A DNA stretch of 64,000 bases, taken from contig NC_135250.1 of assembly GCF_964204865.1 (NCBI RefSeq), positions 11,036,001-11,100,000 of the forward strand. Direction: 5' to 3'. The notes below the pieces were generated by a model. The model was not told the DNA's origin. It saw only the letters and a program-made list of their open reading frames with translations, and ran no database searches. Numbering within the stretch: the first letter of the stretch is position 1; every line of letters starts with the position of its first letter. Below are positions 15,001 through 25,898 of the stretch, one piece after another. The stretch comes from Styela clava (taxonomy: Eukaryota > Chordata > Ascidiacea > Stolidobranchia > Styelidae). Both the position numbers and the translations under genes were made by a program.

Positions 15001-18000
15001 AAATTACATGCTCAAATTTCCGAAACACGTTATCTCTAAAATCACATTTAATTTGGGTTGGTAATAACGGATGGGACAGGTTCCTTTCCAAAAAATAGTA
15101 GCTCACTATATATCAGTGACCAGAGCTAGTCTGGAGTGATTTGTCTCCTTCACTTACCTTTTGCCTTACTATTGTTTTCTTTTGTCCATTTCTCCATCAG
15201 GATTCTTTGAGGGATCAATGGCTGGTCACGGTAAGACAGGAGCATTGGCTGCTGATATGGATGCTGATATTGATACTGGTGGATGGGGTGATGATGCTGA
15301 TATTATTCTGGATGAGGTAATCAATTGTGAATTTTTCATCAGTTTGTTAGTTCCTTCATTTTTCTTTCAGGAACTTTGCTAATCTAAGCTAATATTGACC
15401 AGAAATCTGGTATATGGTCCTATTAATTAACAGACAAGTGTTTGTAACTAGTGCAGAAATTCATCTACTGATATTGTAAATTTTCCCATCAACACTGGGA
15501 TCTGATTTATTTGCATGCTTTGTCTGGTTTTCTGTTCTGAAATGGCTTTCTGACATAGGCTGGGAATCGCTAGTGTTCAATCTTATCTAAACTAGTGAGA
15601 AAACAAACCCATTGTTTGTCGAGGTTTTCGAAGTTCTGAAAAAAATTGTTCTTACTTCGTATTTACCGACCAACAGACTAATCAATTTCAAATTTTCAGT
15701 AGTTACTTGGGAGAATAATGCTTCTAAAATATTTAAAAAAATTTGGAAGTCTTATGGGCTAATATTTCACTCCAAGTTTTACTTTGTTTAGAATTCATTT
15801 CGGTCAAATTCCTATAACTAGAATAGAATATTAGGCTTTGCCACAGATTTGGTGTCCACATACTAGAGCATTCCTCTTCTATTTTAACCAATTCGAATCT
15901 TAAATCGACTTTATTAATAATATTATTTTCAGGATGGTGCAATTGTAGAAGATTATGGTGATGCTTTAGATGGAGATGAAGATGGTGGTGGAGAGGGTGG
16001 AGGAGGAGGTTGGGATGTTGATGATGATGACCTGGAGCTTCCTGCTGATCTAGAGTTGCCAGATATTCCTGCTTCTGAAGGAGGAGAAGGATATTTTGTT
16101 CCTCCAACTAAAGGTAAGGAAGGTAGAGTTGAATTGGAAGACTCGCAAAGTAATTTGAATGTTTGTGTTCACAGTAAATATGTGCCGATGTTAGAAAGAG
16201 TTGTATTGAATACAGTTTCTCACAAAGAATGTGATATTGAGGAACAGCGTTTTTGGCATCATTGCTTTAAATTGTTTTTCTCTGAAATGAGTATGCCAGT
16301 TATAAGATATAAACTATCACAGTGAATTGTGATTCCTGAATGCACTTCAGATATATTCATTGATTCCCAAACTTTTGAAACTTACGACTCATTTACCTTT
16401 GTAATTTGACATTCTGATAGATTTCAATTCATTTTTGTTCAGGAACTTCTCAAGCCCAAGTTTGGTGTAATAATTCTCAACTTCCCGTTGACCATATCTT
16501 GGCTGGTTCTTTCGATACTGCTTTCAGGGTATGTCTCGTTTATGATATATTCGTCATTTTGCTAAAGTTTTGATTGGGTTTCTCTGCTCACAATTCAAGT
16601 GTTTTGACCACTTAGGTTAAAACAATCTTAGTTTTAGCTAAGTCTCAAACAAGTAACTCAGGTTGCCTAAAATCATCAACTTTGTCAGGGTGAGACTTTC
16701 TTTGTGAGGAGGACTTGCGATTAACATGCACCTCTGTGCTATGTCTCTTTGGTTTTGTTGAAGAATTCTCAGCATCATGATTAATTTGAAATGAAATTGA
16801 CACAGTAATGTAATCCTAATTCTGATCGATTATGAGTATTACTATCCAGAATTATTACTGCATATTCGTTTTACTGAATTTCTAGTAGATCTTGAATTTA
16901 AACCTATGTTTTGTTTAATTCAGCTTTTGCATGACCAAGTTGGAGTTGTAAATTTTGAACCATACAAGACACTCTTTATGCGAACCTATGCTCGTTCTCG
17001 TTCCACATACATCGGCATTCCTTCCATCCCATCTGTGTTTAGTTATCCTCACAGAAATTGGCGAGAAGCAGGGGGAAAGGCTGGACTGCCTCTCAATGGA
17101 ACGAAACTTGCGGATTTAGCCAGTTGGTTACAAGATGCCTATAAATTGACAACCGCGGGGAAATTTGAAGAAGCCATCAAGAAGTTCAGATATATTTTGC
17201 TTTCTGTTCCATTGTTAGTTGTTGACAACAAACAGGAGATAAGTGAGGTGAGCATTTGTTTGTGAAGATTTCCTTGAAGCTAAATTAAATGTATTTATTC
17301 TCTTAAAATGGTCATTATGTATTAATCAAATTTATACAAAATGCAACCCAGATTGTTTGGAACATATTCTAAAAAGAACATAATTGAAAAATTTGGGTAC
17401 ATTCCAAAAACGCACATGTTCATTACATTTTATTAATTTTCATAGAAGTAATTAAGAAATTTATAAATTCTGTTTTTGGGATTACTCTGTTTGGGCAAAT
17501 TGATCATCATCTGAAAATTTCTATCTAAGACCAAGAATGTATAATTGAAGTTTAGCATGCAGAAAGGATTGTTTGTATTATGGATTTCGTTAAATTGAAA
17601 ATACACATGTAAGCATGATTTATGTCAATTTCTGTCATGGTTTGTTCGTTTATAGGCTCAACAACTGATCACCATTTGTCGAGAATATATTGTTGGTTTA
17701 ACCATGGAACAACGAAGAAAAGAGCTTCCAAAAGAAAGCTTAGATGAGCAGAAAAGAAATTGTGAAATGGCTGCGTATCTCACACATTGTCAATGGCAAC
17801 CAGTACATCTAATGTTAGCTCTGAGAACAGCTCAGAATCTGTTCTTCAAATTAAAGAATTATAAGGTCAGTAGATAGACTCGCTTATTACTTATCGATCT
17901 TTAGATCGGTAAGTATGTTGATAGGTATTTGTCTGTCTCTCTGTTAGATGCACGCGATATCTCAAGAAGGCGTGATTGAATCTGCATGTGCATTCATCAT

Positions 18001-18890
18001 ATCTCGGACCAGAAGCCTATTGATTTTGGATGAATTATGTCGTATAATTAGCGAGTTATTAATTAATTAGTGATGGGACACGCGGTGTCACTATAGAGTC
18101 ATGAATCGAAACCGCATTTTCGATCGATAAGTCTTCGGTCTCCGACCGATATTCTCGTTTTAATATTTGTTCATGCTCAATTTATATGAACAGACTATTT
18201 GGAAATATAAAGTTGGGGATTTTAAAGACTTGCAGCCTGCTAATTTAAATGCTTGTATTTAGACTGCTGCTGGATTTGCAAGAAGACTGCTCGAGCTGGG
18301 CCCCAAGCCTCAGATTGCTGCGCAGACTAGGAAAATCATTGCTGCTTGCGATAAAAATCCACGGGATACTCATGAGTTGAGATACGATGCTCATAATCCT
18401 TTCGATATTTGCGGTGCTTCATACCTTCCAATTTACAGGTTTGGTCATGTTATTTGTACCTTTTGATTTTTTAGATATCTTTATTATTATTTGTGATAAA
18501 TGAGAAACTGTTTTGCATATTTCCTTTATCCATGTTATACAAGAAAGGTCTTTCTTCTGAAATAATAGCTTCGATCCTGTCAGTGGCCGCTAGTCAAGAC
18601 CCTTGTCCATAGTGAAAGTCTAGATACGCCTTTTGAAAAATAATTAATTTTGTTATTCATTTTCAGTAGGGAAGTTGAAAATACCACTTCAATTATCAAT
18701 TATGACAATTATTTTCAATTATTCCTAATGATCGACTTGATTTTGCAGGGGGAAACCAGTCGAAAAGTGTCCTCTCAGTGGAACTTGCTACCAATCACAA
18801 TTCAAAGGAGAAGTTTGTCGTGTTACTTTATGTACAGAAATCGGAAAAGACTGTGTCGGACTGCGAGTTAGCGCTATACAGTTCCGCTGA
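67..18890 (+). CDS. COPA: Coatomer subunit alpha (COPA), 5'-partial, 22 exons in window
   Basis: Alpha-COP is the large WD40 subunit of the COPI coat, acting in Golgi-to-ER and intra-Golgi transport and binding dilysine cargo signals. Exons: 67-180, 686-759, 2302-2418, 3564-3714, 5067-5182, 7219-7335, 7422-7576, 8059-8256, 8704-8846, 9572-9794, 11050-11274, 11772-11913, 13277-13444, 13831-14020, 14621-14896, 15201-15316, 15933-16113, 16443-16528, 16924-17247, 17656-17865, 18263-18438, 18749-18890 (TGA). All junctions are GT-AG and every phase matches. The sum is 3644 nt: two bases completing a codon plus 1214 codons including the stop. The translation follows vertebrate COPA nearly end to end, from [10 protein letters not shown] to a C-terminus ending in IQFR. 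Only about the first 14 codons (the xenin-related N-terminus) are missing, on an exon before base 1. Total length would be about 1228 aa, close to the human 1224. The ortholog call is secure; exact splice bases are hand-read. Confidence 0.97.
378..562 (-). repeat. SINE-B copy (tRNA-derived repeat), minus orientation
   Basis: Read on the minus strand it runs from a tRNA-like head (TTAGACTTAACTGAGTTGGC) through CCTCACCCGAGGG to the tail with GCCTTATTCAGAGC. The same layout is seen in the more complete copy at 10741-10975. It lies in a COPA intron and is diverged. A shorter tail fragment of the same family lies at 1135-1190. Confidence 0.6.
1864..2171. mobile_element. Possible hAT-like MITE in a COPA intron
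   Basis: It begins CAGTGGTTTCCAAACTT and ends with the approximate reverse complement (cactttgagaacctatg), about 308 bp. The ends resemble the well-bounded elements at 12126 and 48536. The flanking 8-bp target duplication is not convincing, so the boundaries are approximate. An internal GGAGCCCC / GGGGCTCC pair supports a fold-back structure. Confidence 0.5.
4316..4428 (+). CDS. COPA: Candidate mutually exclusive alternative exon of COPA
   Basis: This 113-nt block lies inside the intron between 3714 and 5067. It follows a pyrimidine-rich tract and an AG, and ends GAG before a GT (gttaaa, a weak donor). Read in the phase left by exon 3564-3714 it is open. It encodes [12 protein letters not shown], then a middle segment, then [10 protein letters not shown], and would splice in frame to GHDRGVNW at 7219. 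The standard exon 5067-5182 (116 nt) ends [10 protein letters not shown] and has the same entry phase (1) and exit phase (0). Using both exons or neither would break the frame, so exactly one can be used. The ending is clearly related to the standard exon while the rest has diverged. Either it is a real alternative exon encoding a different linker between WD blades, or a decayed exon duplicate. The intact frame favours the former. Confidence 0.65.
4707..4930 (+). repeat. SINE-A copy (tRNA-derived repeat)
   Basis: The head GGCTCGGCGGCTGACGCATCG resembles a tRNA 5' half with an A-box-like segment. It continues with GCTAAGCGTTAAGAATACTC and a GAGGATTG(C/T)TGGAC block. At least six relatives occur in introns of the Deltex-type gene. 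This one lies between the two alternative COPA exons. Confidence 0.7.
6786..6895 (+). repeat. SINE-B fragment
   Basis: It contains the B-box-like GGTTCAAATCTCATGCCCCC, then CCTCACCCAGGGCGTGATAA and a tail with GGGCCTTGTTCAGAG. It is a partial copy in a COPA intron. Confidence 0.6.
8340..8485 (+). repeat. SINE-B copy, head-containing
   Basis: The tRNA-like head reads GCCTAGTGGTTGAAGCGTTGG (A-box region) and AGTTCAAATCCCATCG (B-box region), followed by the family core CACCTCATCTAGGAGTGA. It lies in a COPA intron. It is not a functional tRNA: there is a long insertion between the boxes and no acceptor pairing. Confidence 0.65.
9308..9555 (+). repeat. Two tandem copies of a ~120-bp repeat
   Basis: Two diverged direct copies, each running from GATTTT(A/G)GTTTC(A/G)GTAGC through GGCTCA(G/T)TGATGA to GAGTGAGTG followed by a GACCTT block. 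They sit just before the COPA exon at 9572. A third copy lies at about 39352-39468, just before exon 5 of the Deltex-type gene. Confidence 0.7.
10741..10975 (+). repeat. SINE-B, most complete copy
   Basis: A tRNA-derived head (GGCCTAGCGGTTAAAGTG as A box, CGGTTCAAATCCCATACCC as B box) is followed by a CATCTCACCCAGAGTATGAT core. The tail includes ATATCAGTGGCTGATTACA and ends near GGAGCAAAATTTGTGAATGA. It defines the family used to recognise the fragments elsewhere. Further pieces are at about 13600-13790, 15050-15120 and 23895-23945. Confidence 0.75.
12126..12985 (+). mobile_element. hAT-family DNA transposon, decayed, in a COPA intron
   Basis: The element has terminal inverted repeats CAGTGGTTCTTAAA and the matching TTTAAGAACCACTG. 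It is flanked by a perfect 8-bp target duplication GTTTAGAA (12118-12125 and 12986-12993), the hAT hallmark. Subterminal GGGTCGCG repeats occur at both ends. Near the right end, about 12748-12838, the plus strand encodes a recognisable hAT transposase C-terminus ([11 protein letters not shown], ending QSH and stop). The body holds only short broken frames, so the 860-bp element is a non-autonomous remnant. Confidence 0.88.
15933..18890 (+). other. COPA: COPA C-terminal (COPI_C) domain exons
   Basis: The last six exons encode the acidic, Gly-rich linker (15933-16113: [15 protein letters not shown], then YFVPPTKG) and the conserved COPI_C domain. Recognisable blocks are [78 protein letters not shown] and [20 protein letters not shown]. 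The end matches the vertebrate terminal LRISPLQFR except for a small change (LRVSAIQFR). In the family this domain binds epsilon-COP. Nothing is truncated. Confidence 0.93.
17886..18062 (+). repeat. Dispersed repeat with a hairpin head
   Basis: It starts with CTTATCGATCT-TT-AGATCGGTAAG, a near-perfect inverted repeat, followed by TGTTGATAGGTATTTGTCTG, a GATGCACGCGATATCTCA block and AGCCTATTGATTTTGGATGA. A second copy lies at 29931-30062. This one starts about 20 bp after a COPA donor site. Confidence 0.7.
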
Positions 18891-21800
18891 CCAACTCTTT
18901 ACCACTAAATGCTTTATAGTGCCCATATTTAACAATAATCGATTCATGCTCAACGGGGTGTGAGCCAAAGAAGACAGTTGGGTCTTATATTGTTTGTTTT
19001 ATTTGCTGTTCAAACATGCTGAAGTAACAATGCTTCCTTCCAATCTGAATGCAAGATAGAAAATTTCTGATGTGTTAACTATTAATGCTTCTTATAGTTC
19101 ATTATGTGATAAAGTGCAAAATATACTGGTATATAAAATAATATAATCTTGTGTCATTGACAGTTGTGTGACTTATTTACTTTAACAAGGCATGCACCTT
19201 CGACTAAACCTTGGACTGGTTAAGACTGTACACTGAAGGCACTGAACGCAATTTTTTTATGGTAACCAGACGTGCCGACATTTTTGTTGGGTTGGAATTT
19301 GGTTATAGTTATTTTTTTCTTGCTTGACTCGAAGTCATAATGCAATTATATTGCAGGCTCTTGCCTGATATTCGAATCTAATGATTTTTGCTTATCGCAT
19401 TTTGAATCTCATTTTTCCCAAAACAGCGACCAGGCGCTTTATATGCCGATGCGCATCGTATTTTATGGACTTTAATTAACTTCAAATCCCTTACCGGTAT
19501 TGCTTTTAAAATCGCTGCGTCTTACAGCCCGATGCTTTCTGTAAGAATCGAGACCCAAAACGGTAATTTTTCATGCAGCGTTGCTGATCCGTTAAAATAA
19601 CGATTTTCAATACAGATGTAACGTCTTCAAATCATGGATTTGTTAAGATGATATGTAATTCATAATCTACAAAAAAAGGACGAGCTGTATCATCGAAATA
19701 TGGCAGTAACAATTAAATCTGTGACGTCTATGCATTATCATCCTTCAAGATAGCAGATATTCATGTTCATGGTAGTCGTCGTTTTCTTCCTTTCTAGGAT
19801 ACATTACTGGATCTGTGGAAACGTATAAGGAGTAATATACAGTAGTATCAAAATGTTAAAAACTGGTTCTCTTTTTTATCGAAAACACTAACAACAGGTT
19901 CCCTCATTTCAGAAAATATACGTATGTCATCTCGTAAGCTGCATTAAGATGATACGCTCTGCATACATCTAATACCATAACTTTCAAAATGCCCAACTCT
20001 CGTCTTCAGCATCCCGTCTTGCTGCGGTCGTCTAAATCGAACACATTTAAAACAAGAACAGGTTCGCTGACTATTACAATAGATATTCCAAGAACGGGTT
20101 CGAGCGGACCTGTGAATCCCACTACTGCTGATATGTATGGAAATGAGAACAAGAAAATTTTTCCAATCAAAGTCTAATTATCCAATTTTCTAAAACTGGC
20201 CTGGGCCCAGTGGCCGCCTTGACAAACAATATTGTATCTTCTTCTTCAAATGCGGAAATTTTAGTTCACTAGATTTGGACTCCAATAGTATATTTTATTT
20301 ACTCATTCCTCGTACCCACCTTGATCATGTTCAATAGTAGCTTCTTTTTCATCATGTTCTGTATATATGTCGAATGCTGGCGGCTTTTGCTGCTTCTGTG
20401 ACACATTTTATTTTTAGTGGGCAATAATCAACAATTTCTCCCTGTGTTTTGTTGTTACTCGGTTAATTGGACTAAAAAAGGTAACATGAATTAAACAAAA
20501 ACAGCAAATAATTGAATAAAATGTCGTATCTTAAAGGACGCGACAGAAAATGAAAAAATAAAGTTAATTGCGTTATAGCGTTTGTTTTCTTCCTCGTGTA
20601 CTGACTATTTGAAATTTATTGGTTCATTAGTTGCCTAGTTTTTTTTCGTTTTTTTTTTTCAACAATATCAATTTAGCAAAACGCTTCACATATTACTCAG
20701 AAATTTTCCAAGGTCGGATAGGTCTCTCTCAGTCGTTCGATTTGGAAAAAATATGATGAACGCATATCTTGAGTATTTCATTCTCGATATTACCGATGGT
20801 TTGATACCTGGATGGGGTATGAAAATTTCAATTTAAAATTTAAGTCTCTGATTACGAGGTCTTTGGCTTACGTTGGGGGGTATTCGTTGGCCATTTCGAC
20901 CGTGTACTTTCTTCGCGGTTGTTTTGATATTTCCAGATTCCTTCACCTATATATATTTTGATATTTTTCCAGTAGGAAACGAAGCATAATTTTTTTTGTT
21001 TGCGTGACAATGCGGATTTATTACTAATGCAATGCTTGATGACATCACTTTAGAATCCATTTAGAGAAGTTGCAAAAAAGTACAATGATTCTCGTATTGC
21101 AACAAGTTCTAATATTTCGTTGATAAAAATTTCGTAGGAAGGCCTGCCTTCAATCTGAAATTTTGTTAAATGTATTAGTTCAGGTATGGTAACAATACTG
21201 ATACAAAATTTATCATATACCAATAAGACTGAGCTGCTTGTTTCTAGCAACTCCAACAGGTTAGCATCGAGCTTCGCCGCCCCGTTTATGACATGGATTC
21301 TTTCTCGAAGATAAATAAAGCAGAAGAGTCCCGAGGAAATTTTTTATGGTATATTTCTTTTTTATTCATTGTAGGCTACTCCTCAAAATTATGCATAAAT
21401 ACAATTTACGAATTAAGCCTGAAAGACAGATACGACACTTTATAATTATGAACCAAATAAATGTAGGCTAAAACATTGTAACGCTTCAATTAAACACACG
21501 ATTAAGTTTAATAATTTTCTCTAGAGCGTTTGACGAAATATACAATTTTCTCGGAGTGGATTTTCCCTGCAAAATTCTTTGAAACCATCTTTTGCCGTTT
21601 TACCGTTCTTCTGTTTTCGTATCCGTGCGAATCCAAGTTTTCACATTTGAAAGCTCAAAAGTAAACATCGGACCAGAAATACACGCAAATGCGTTTTGAA
21701 AAATTAAAAAATATTGATCTCCGCACAGTAAAATATCAGAATCCAACATTACTTACAATTGAACAAATAACAAGAGAGCAACGCTCAAATATATGGACAC

Positions 21801-22200
21801 GTGGACTAGAGCGAAGCAGGGTTTACCTTTGACGTTACCGGTACCGTACCCTGAAAAAGTTCCGGGTTTTCAGTCGCAAGAATTTTCACAGTCAGCCGTC
21901 ACGCTTGGCGGATTAAAAACCGTGTTCCCATAATTAAAAATTAATACAGCGCAATTTTGGATGAACTTTTAGATCTCATAAGATTCATAGAAAATTCAGG
22001 AATAAATGAAAATAATAGCCTTCTGGCAAAAAAATCAATCTTGAACCACTGAAAATTCCACCAAAGCAATTGGTCCAGTATTCGAAGAGAAAAGCGATTT
22101 TTTAATGATAATGACGAAAGAAAATAACAATAACAACAAAATTGTGAAACGATCGTTATGGCCACTAAACGTGTCCAATAATTAATCGAAATAGCTGAAT
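18891..22200. other. COPA 3' flank and intergenic DNA
   Basis: After the COPA stop there is a presumed 3' UTR of about 250-300 nt, then AT-rich sequence. I see no domain-bearing open frame or RNA gene. The plus-strand frame at 19989-20177 has no recognisable similarity and no splice context. A minus-strand segment at 21050-21155, preceded by a TTTCAG acceptor, could be a downstream exon of the small peptide gene whose first exon is 22224-22382; this is unproven. Confidence 0.5.
19132..19137 (+). terminator. Possible COPA poly(A) signal (TATAAA variant)
   Basis: No canonical AATAAA occurs in the first 250 nt after the COPA stop. The nearest candidate is TATAAA, about 240 nt downstream, followed within 20-35 nt by a GU-rich stretch (cttgtgtc, gttgtgtg). 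This is a weak inference. Confidence 0.35.
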
Positions 22201-22223
22201 AAATGATAGATTCAATTACATAC

Positions 22224-22382
22224 CGGTAACTTTGGTGGTGGTAACGCATAGTAAGGATGATTGCGGAAGATTCTTGGTCCAATGTAACGCCCTCGATTCG
22301 ATCTATGAACAAACCAAGCGTCACTCACAAGAATGTTGGCAATCGTGATTAATGAGAGTATATAAACCTTTTGGAATCTCAT
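22224..22382 (-). CDS. Small secreted cationic peptide precursor, first exon (gene alpha)
   Basis: The minus-strand ATG at 22382 opens a 53-codon exon ending at a good donor (CCG|GTATGT). Residues 1-22 form a typical signal peptide (Met-Arg-Phe-Gln-Lys, a long Ile/Leu/Val core, then a SDA-type cleavage site). The remainder is Arg-, Tyr- and Pro-rich (RSNRGRYIGPRIF, then HPYYALPPPKLP), giving a basic 31-residue mature segment. A TATTTAAA box lies about 110 nt upstream (22491-22498, minus strand). Later exons are uncertain; an in-phase candidate with acceptor TTTCAG begins at about 21155. I do not recognise a family. The layout (signal peptide plus short basic peptide) fits an antimicrobial or signalling peptide, and it lies near two similarly organised genes. 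Confidence 0.55.
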
Positions 22383-22902
22383 TTTTCTTCGATTTTGTTC
22401 AAGTAGTATTGTTCAGTTTAGCCCCAACCAACAGCAATAACGTTCCTTTACAAAGAAAAAGGCAAAACAATTATGAATTCTTTTTGTAGGTTTAAATAGA
22501 TTCACAAGAGGATGATAACTAAATTTCCCAATTCCAAAATTTGATTTCATTATTCATCTTGCTCAATGTCATTTTGTGAAATTCAGAAATATTATCAAAA
22601 CAATTGCGACTAATACGACTTTTGTTTTGTGCATAGGTATAAAAAATTATTGTCAATGTAGTGCGACTACTCCTTGAATACATTCAAAAATGAAAATGTT
22701 TGCCTCTAGTTTACAAAATATTCGATTGAACAAAATGCGGTTGCGATTGGATTATGGTATAAATATTTAACCGCGCCCTGTTTACTGAACTCGAACTGTT
22801 TACTGAACCAAAAAAAAACAATTTACAAAGCACAAAATAAGCGATTCAATCTCATCTCTTTTTTTGTAATAGATTTTACTCGATTTTATCATAACCCTCG
22901 TG

Positions 22903-23141
22903 GGGGCTCCCGAAGTATGCGAACCAAGATGGCGGACATCGGAATGTAATATGTGTACTAGGTTAGGGTTAGACCATAATTTTAGGTATAAATACTACGG
23001 GAGGATCTTGGCTAGTCTTCGAACTGATAATAGGACTAAAATAAGGAAAATTGGAAAAAAAATTATTGCCTAACCCTAACCTGTTATCCATGTTACGTTC
23101 CGATGTCCGCCATCTTGGTTCGCATACTTCGGGAGCACCCC
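22903..23141. mobile_element. Fold-back MITE, family M1
   Basis: The ends are long inverted repeats: GGGGCTCCCGAAGTATGCG and AACCAAGATGGCGGACATCG at the left, mirrored by CGATGTCCGCCATCTTGGTT and CGCATACTTCGGGAGC at the right. A direct duplication CTCGTG flanks both sides (22897-22902 and 23142-23147). Inner segments (GGTTAGGGTTAG and its complement) also pair. A relative lies at 61702-61889. No coding content. Confidence 0.88.
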
Positions 23142-25017
23142 CTCGTGTCTAAATTTCTTCTCAACAACCGCTTTTTATGAAATACTTTTTCATATCCTCG
23201 AACTGTATCCCTTGTTCAAAGTAAGAAGCAAACTTCTGAAAACAACACTGCTAAAATTGTCTTGCAATTTTACTCACATTCCGTGTTAAGCTTCAAATTA
23301 AAAACAGCAGTAGCATTACATCGTTAATTACTAATAACGGATGTTATGTACATCCAAATCATCTCGTTACTTTGAATACTACGTCACAATTATTTTACAT
23401 AGAAATAAAATTTCATATTGTAGCAACACAGGATGTTTATACAGGATAAAGGATGTTGATGATTACATTTCCTCATTTCATTCGTACGGTAACTACTACT
23501 AGCTTTGACTGAAATGAATATCACGAATCACGAATATCATCCTAAAATTGTCACTGATAAGCCAATGAAACGTGGTTTGACGAATTTTAGATATTTCACG
23601 TGACTCTCCGGGTCCAGGGAAGGGTTTCACATCAATGACATTTTTAATAATTTCGTACCGTTAGCAAACGTTGCAGATAATGCTTGGGGAACGCAAAGAG
23701 TCACGCCATTTCAAAGTATTCTTCTGAAAAAAGTGATTTTACAAACTCAGCCATTTTAAAACACTATTTTTCTATATTCGTTAGCAATTCACTGATATCC
23801 TGGCGTTTTAGGGGTTATTACCAATCACCAATTACCGTCTTCTTTAGTTTGAATATCTTCGACAGTCAAGTGAGTCTGAAAAGAGCTTCTTTAGGTATCA
23901 ATGGCTGTTTGTACACGGGCTTGTTCGGAGCGAAATATGTAAGGAAACGTCGTAATAGGAGAAACATTTAATATTTTGGCTGGCTACGATCTTGTTGGTA
24001 ATCGGTATATTATTCCGACAATAGCCTTTATATAGTGCTTTACATGAATCCTAAAATAGTTGAGATCATTTCTAACCTTTGTGAGACACGATAATAAGAT
24101 TCAAGAAAAAAAAACTGCCATGTCACAGCAGGCGCAGTCTAACATCTGCTGTACTGTGATTGCATTGGCCAATAATCATGTAACGATCTCTGGTGATACT
24201 TTAACCCTAGGGTTTCGGCCCTGCCATAAATTGCTGATCTGTGTCATAATTTGGGTTTATGGCTAAATTAAATGTATTTTGGGGGGTCAATAGTATTTCA
24301 TAGTGGTCTGCATGTGAACAAAACCAATTTCAAAACTCAAAATGTTTGAGTTTAAATTACCCATGCTTGATCCGAGTGTTCTTAATTACGGTGATGTCAT
24401 CATATTTTTTTTATGTATAATTTTTATTTTGCAACAAGGTCAATTTTATTTGTATGAGTATTTCAAAGCTTAAAAATAACCAAATAATCTATTGTTAGTT
24501 GAAAACGAAGTATTTTGAACGCGCGAGCAACGTTCTTCGGCTCATAATAAACAAACAAAGATACCAGACAGCACGCGATCAAATGCTCTTCGATAAAACG
24601 AATATCACTTCACTTACAAATCCCAGTCTTGTTTTATCTTGAAGGTGACGTATAGCTCTTCTAAAAGAGAACTCTTTCTCTCGCATATCAATCACGTGTC
24701 GACCACAGCGTTAAAAGTGAGAAACTTTTTCTCGAAATTTTTTGAATTTTCTCTCTTCTTACTGGCATATGGTCGGACGCATTTACGCTACGTAATGTGG
24801 GCGCGTTTTAGTGGGAAGCGACGAAAATAAGCTTTTCAGGGACACATTAATGGTGTCTTTGGCATTTTTGGTTGGTGAAATATTAAAAAAATTATAGAAG
24901 GGTGTCAAAATGACCCAGGAACACCAGGGGTCATTAGGTTAATGGAAGTGATATCAAATCAATTGTACAACTTTACATTCAATATTAACAATATAGTATT
25001 ATGTTATAGGGACAAGC

Positions 25018-25475
25018 GATGCGGGTCTTAGGAATAAAGACTGTTCACCCTAGTATTCAAAGTTCGATTCCCACGTTATTAAATTAACACGTGTTATGGG
25101 ATGTGACTGAAATCTGGATTCCCTAAGACGATAATAAGCACACGATGTTGAATGTCGAATTGCTGTATATTATTGAAAAGATGCACGATCCAAATTCCAA
25201 ATACAGATAAAATTGTACACACTTAATTCTTAATGCAGTAAGATTACGGCCAGATCACAAGTCAAACAAAAAGCACAATATTATAGAGTTATCTTGGCAA
25301 ACCGGAAACGATACGTCATCAAATTGGTCGAAACGAGAAAGGCAATACATGGAGCGAATGCACTATCGCTGGTGCTAAAACATAACGTGGCCTATTTTGT
25401 GAAATATTACATGCTATTAATATGAAAGGGTTAAATACATAATAATCCATAGTTACACAATACACATTCGCTACA
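25018..25475 (+). repeat. SINE-C copy 1 (tRNA-like head), inverted relative to 27774-28227
   Basis: A 458-bp element starting GATGCGGGTCTTAGGAATAA and containing a B-box-like AAGTTCGATTCCCACG close to its start. It ends at CACATTCGCTACA. It is nearly identical, in opposite orientation, to 27774-28227. The two form large inverted repeats on either side of peptide gene beta. The tRNA-like head suggests RNA polymerase III origin, but the body is long for a SINE. Confidence 0.75.
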
Positions 25476-25792
25476 ATATGAATATTTTAAGTCAAAGATC
25501 TCGATATCATAATTTAAAATCACCCTGATTATCTTGCAAAAGCGATTTGCCCGTTTTCGTCAACAGAATGAGATCACAAAGGAATGTTATTTTACACGTA
25601 TGAGCTTTATCCTTCATTATCTCCCAAAGCATTCACCTCAACTTAAACTGTCTGCAATAAAATTAGTAATTATCATTTCATGTATTTCAAGTATTTATAT
25701 TTCTTGTCTGAATAAAAATGCGAAAAACAGAAATCGAGGTCTAATCAGAAAGCACAATCGGTTGGATCTACAATCAGGCAGGCACTAATCAT

Positions 25793-25898
25793 TTAATCTT
25801 CTTGAAGATTATCGAAAAAATCTTCCGCTTCGTCGTTGTCATCGACATCATCTTCTCGAAGTCGAAGGATTCTCAATTCATCTGACAATAGATTTTTA
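25793..25898 (-). pseudogene. Out-of-frame acidic tail of gene beta exon 3
   Basis: This segment still reads as the acidic C-terminus seen in gene gamma (LSDELRILRLREDD, then DNDEAEDFFDNLQED and TAA). It is reachable only in a frame the upstream exons do not supply, because of the 8-nt loss just after the exon 3 acceptor. Read alone it would start at an internal ATG (25915). An alternative splice or start could rescue it; none is evident. Confidence 0.55.

Noticed and set aside
15733..16107. Minus-strand His/Leu-rich frame
   Set aside because: Antisense of the acidic Gly-rich COPA exon 15933-16113.
21941..22324. 127-codon minus-strand frame
   Set aside because: It overlaps the peptide exon 22224-22382 in another frame and runs through its donor; no signal peptide or similarity.
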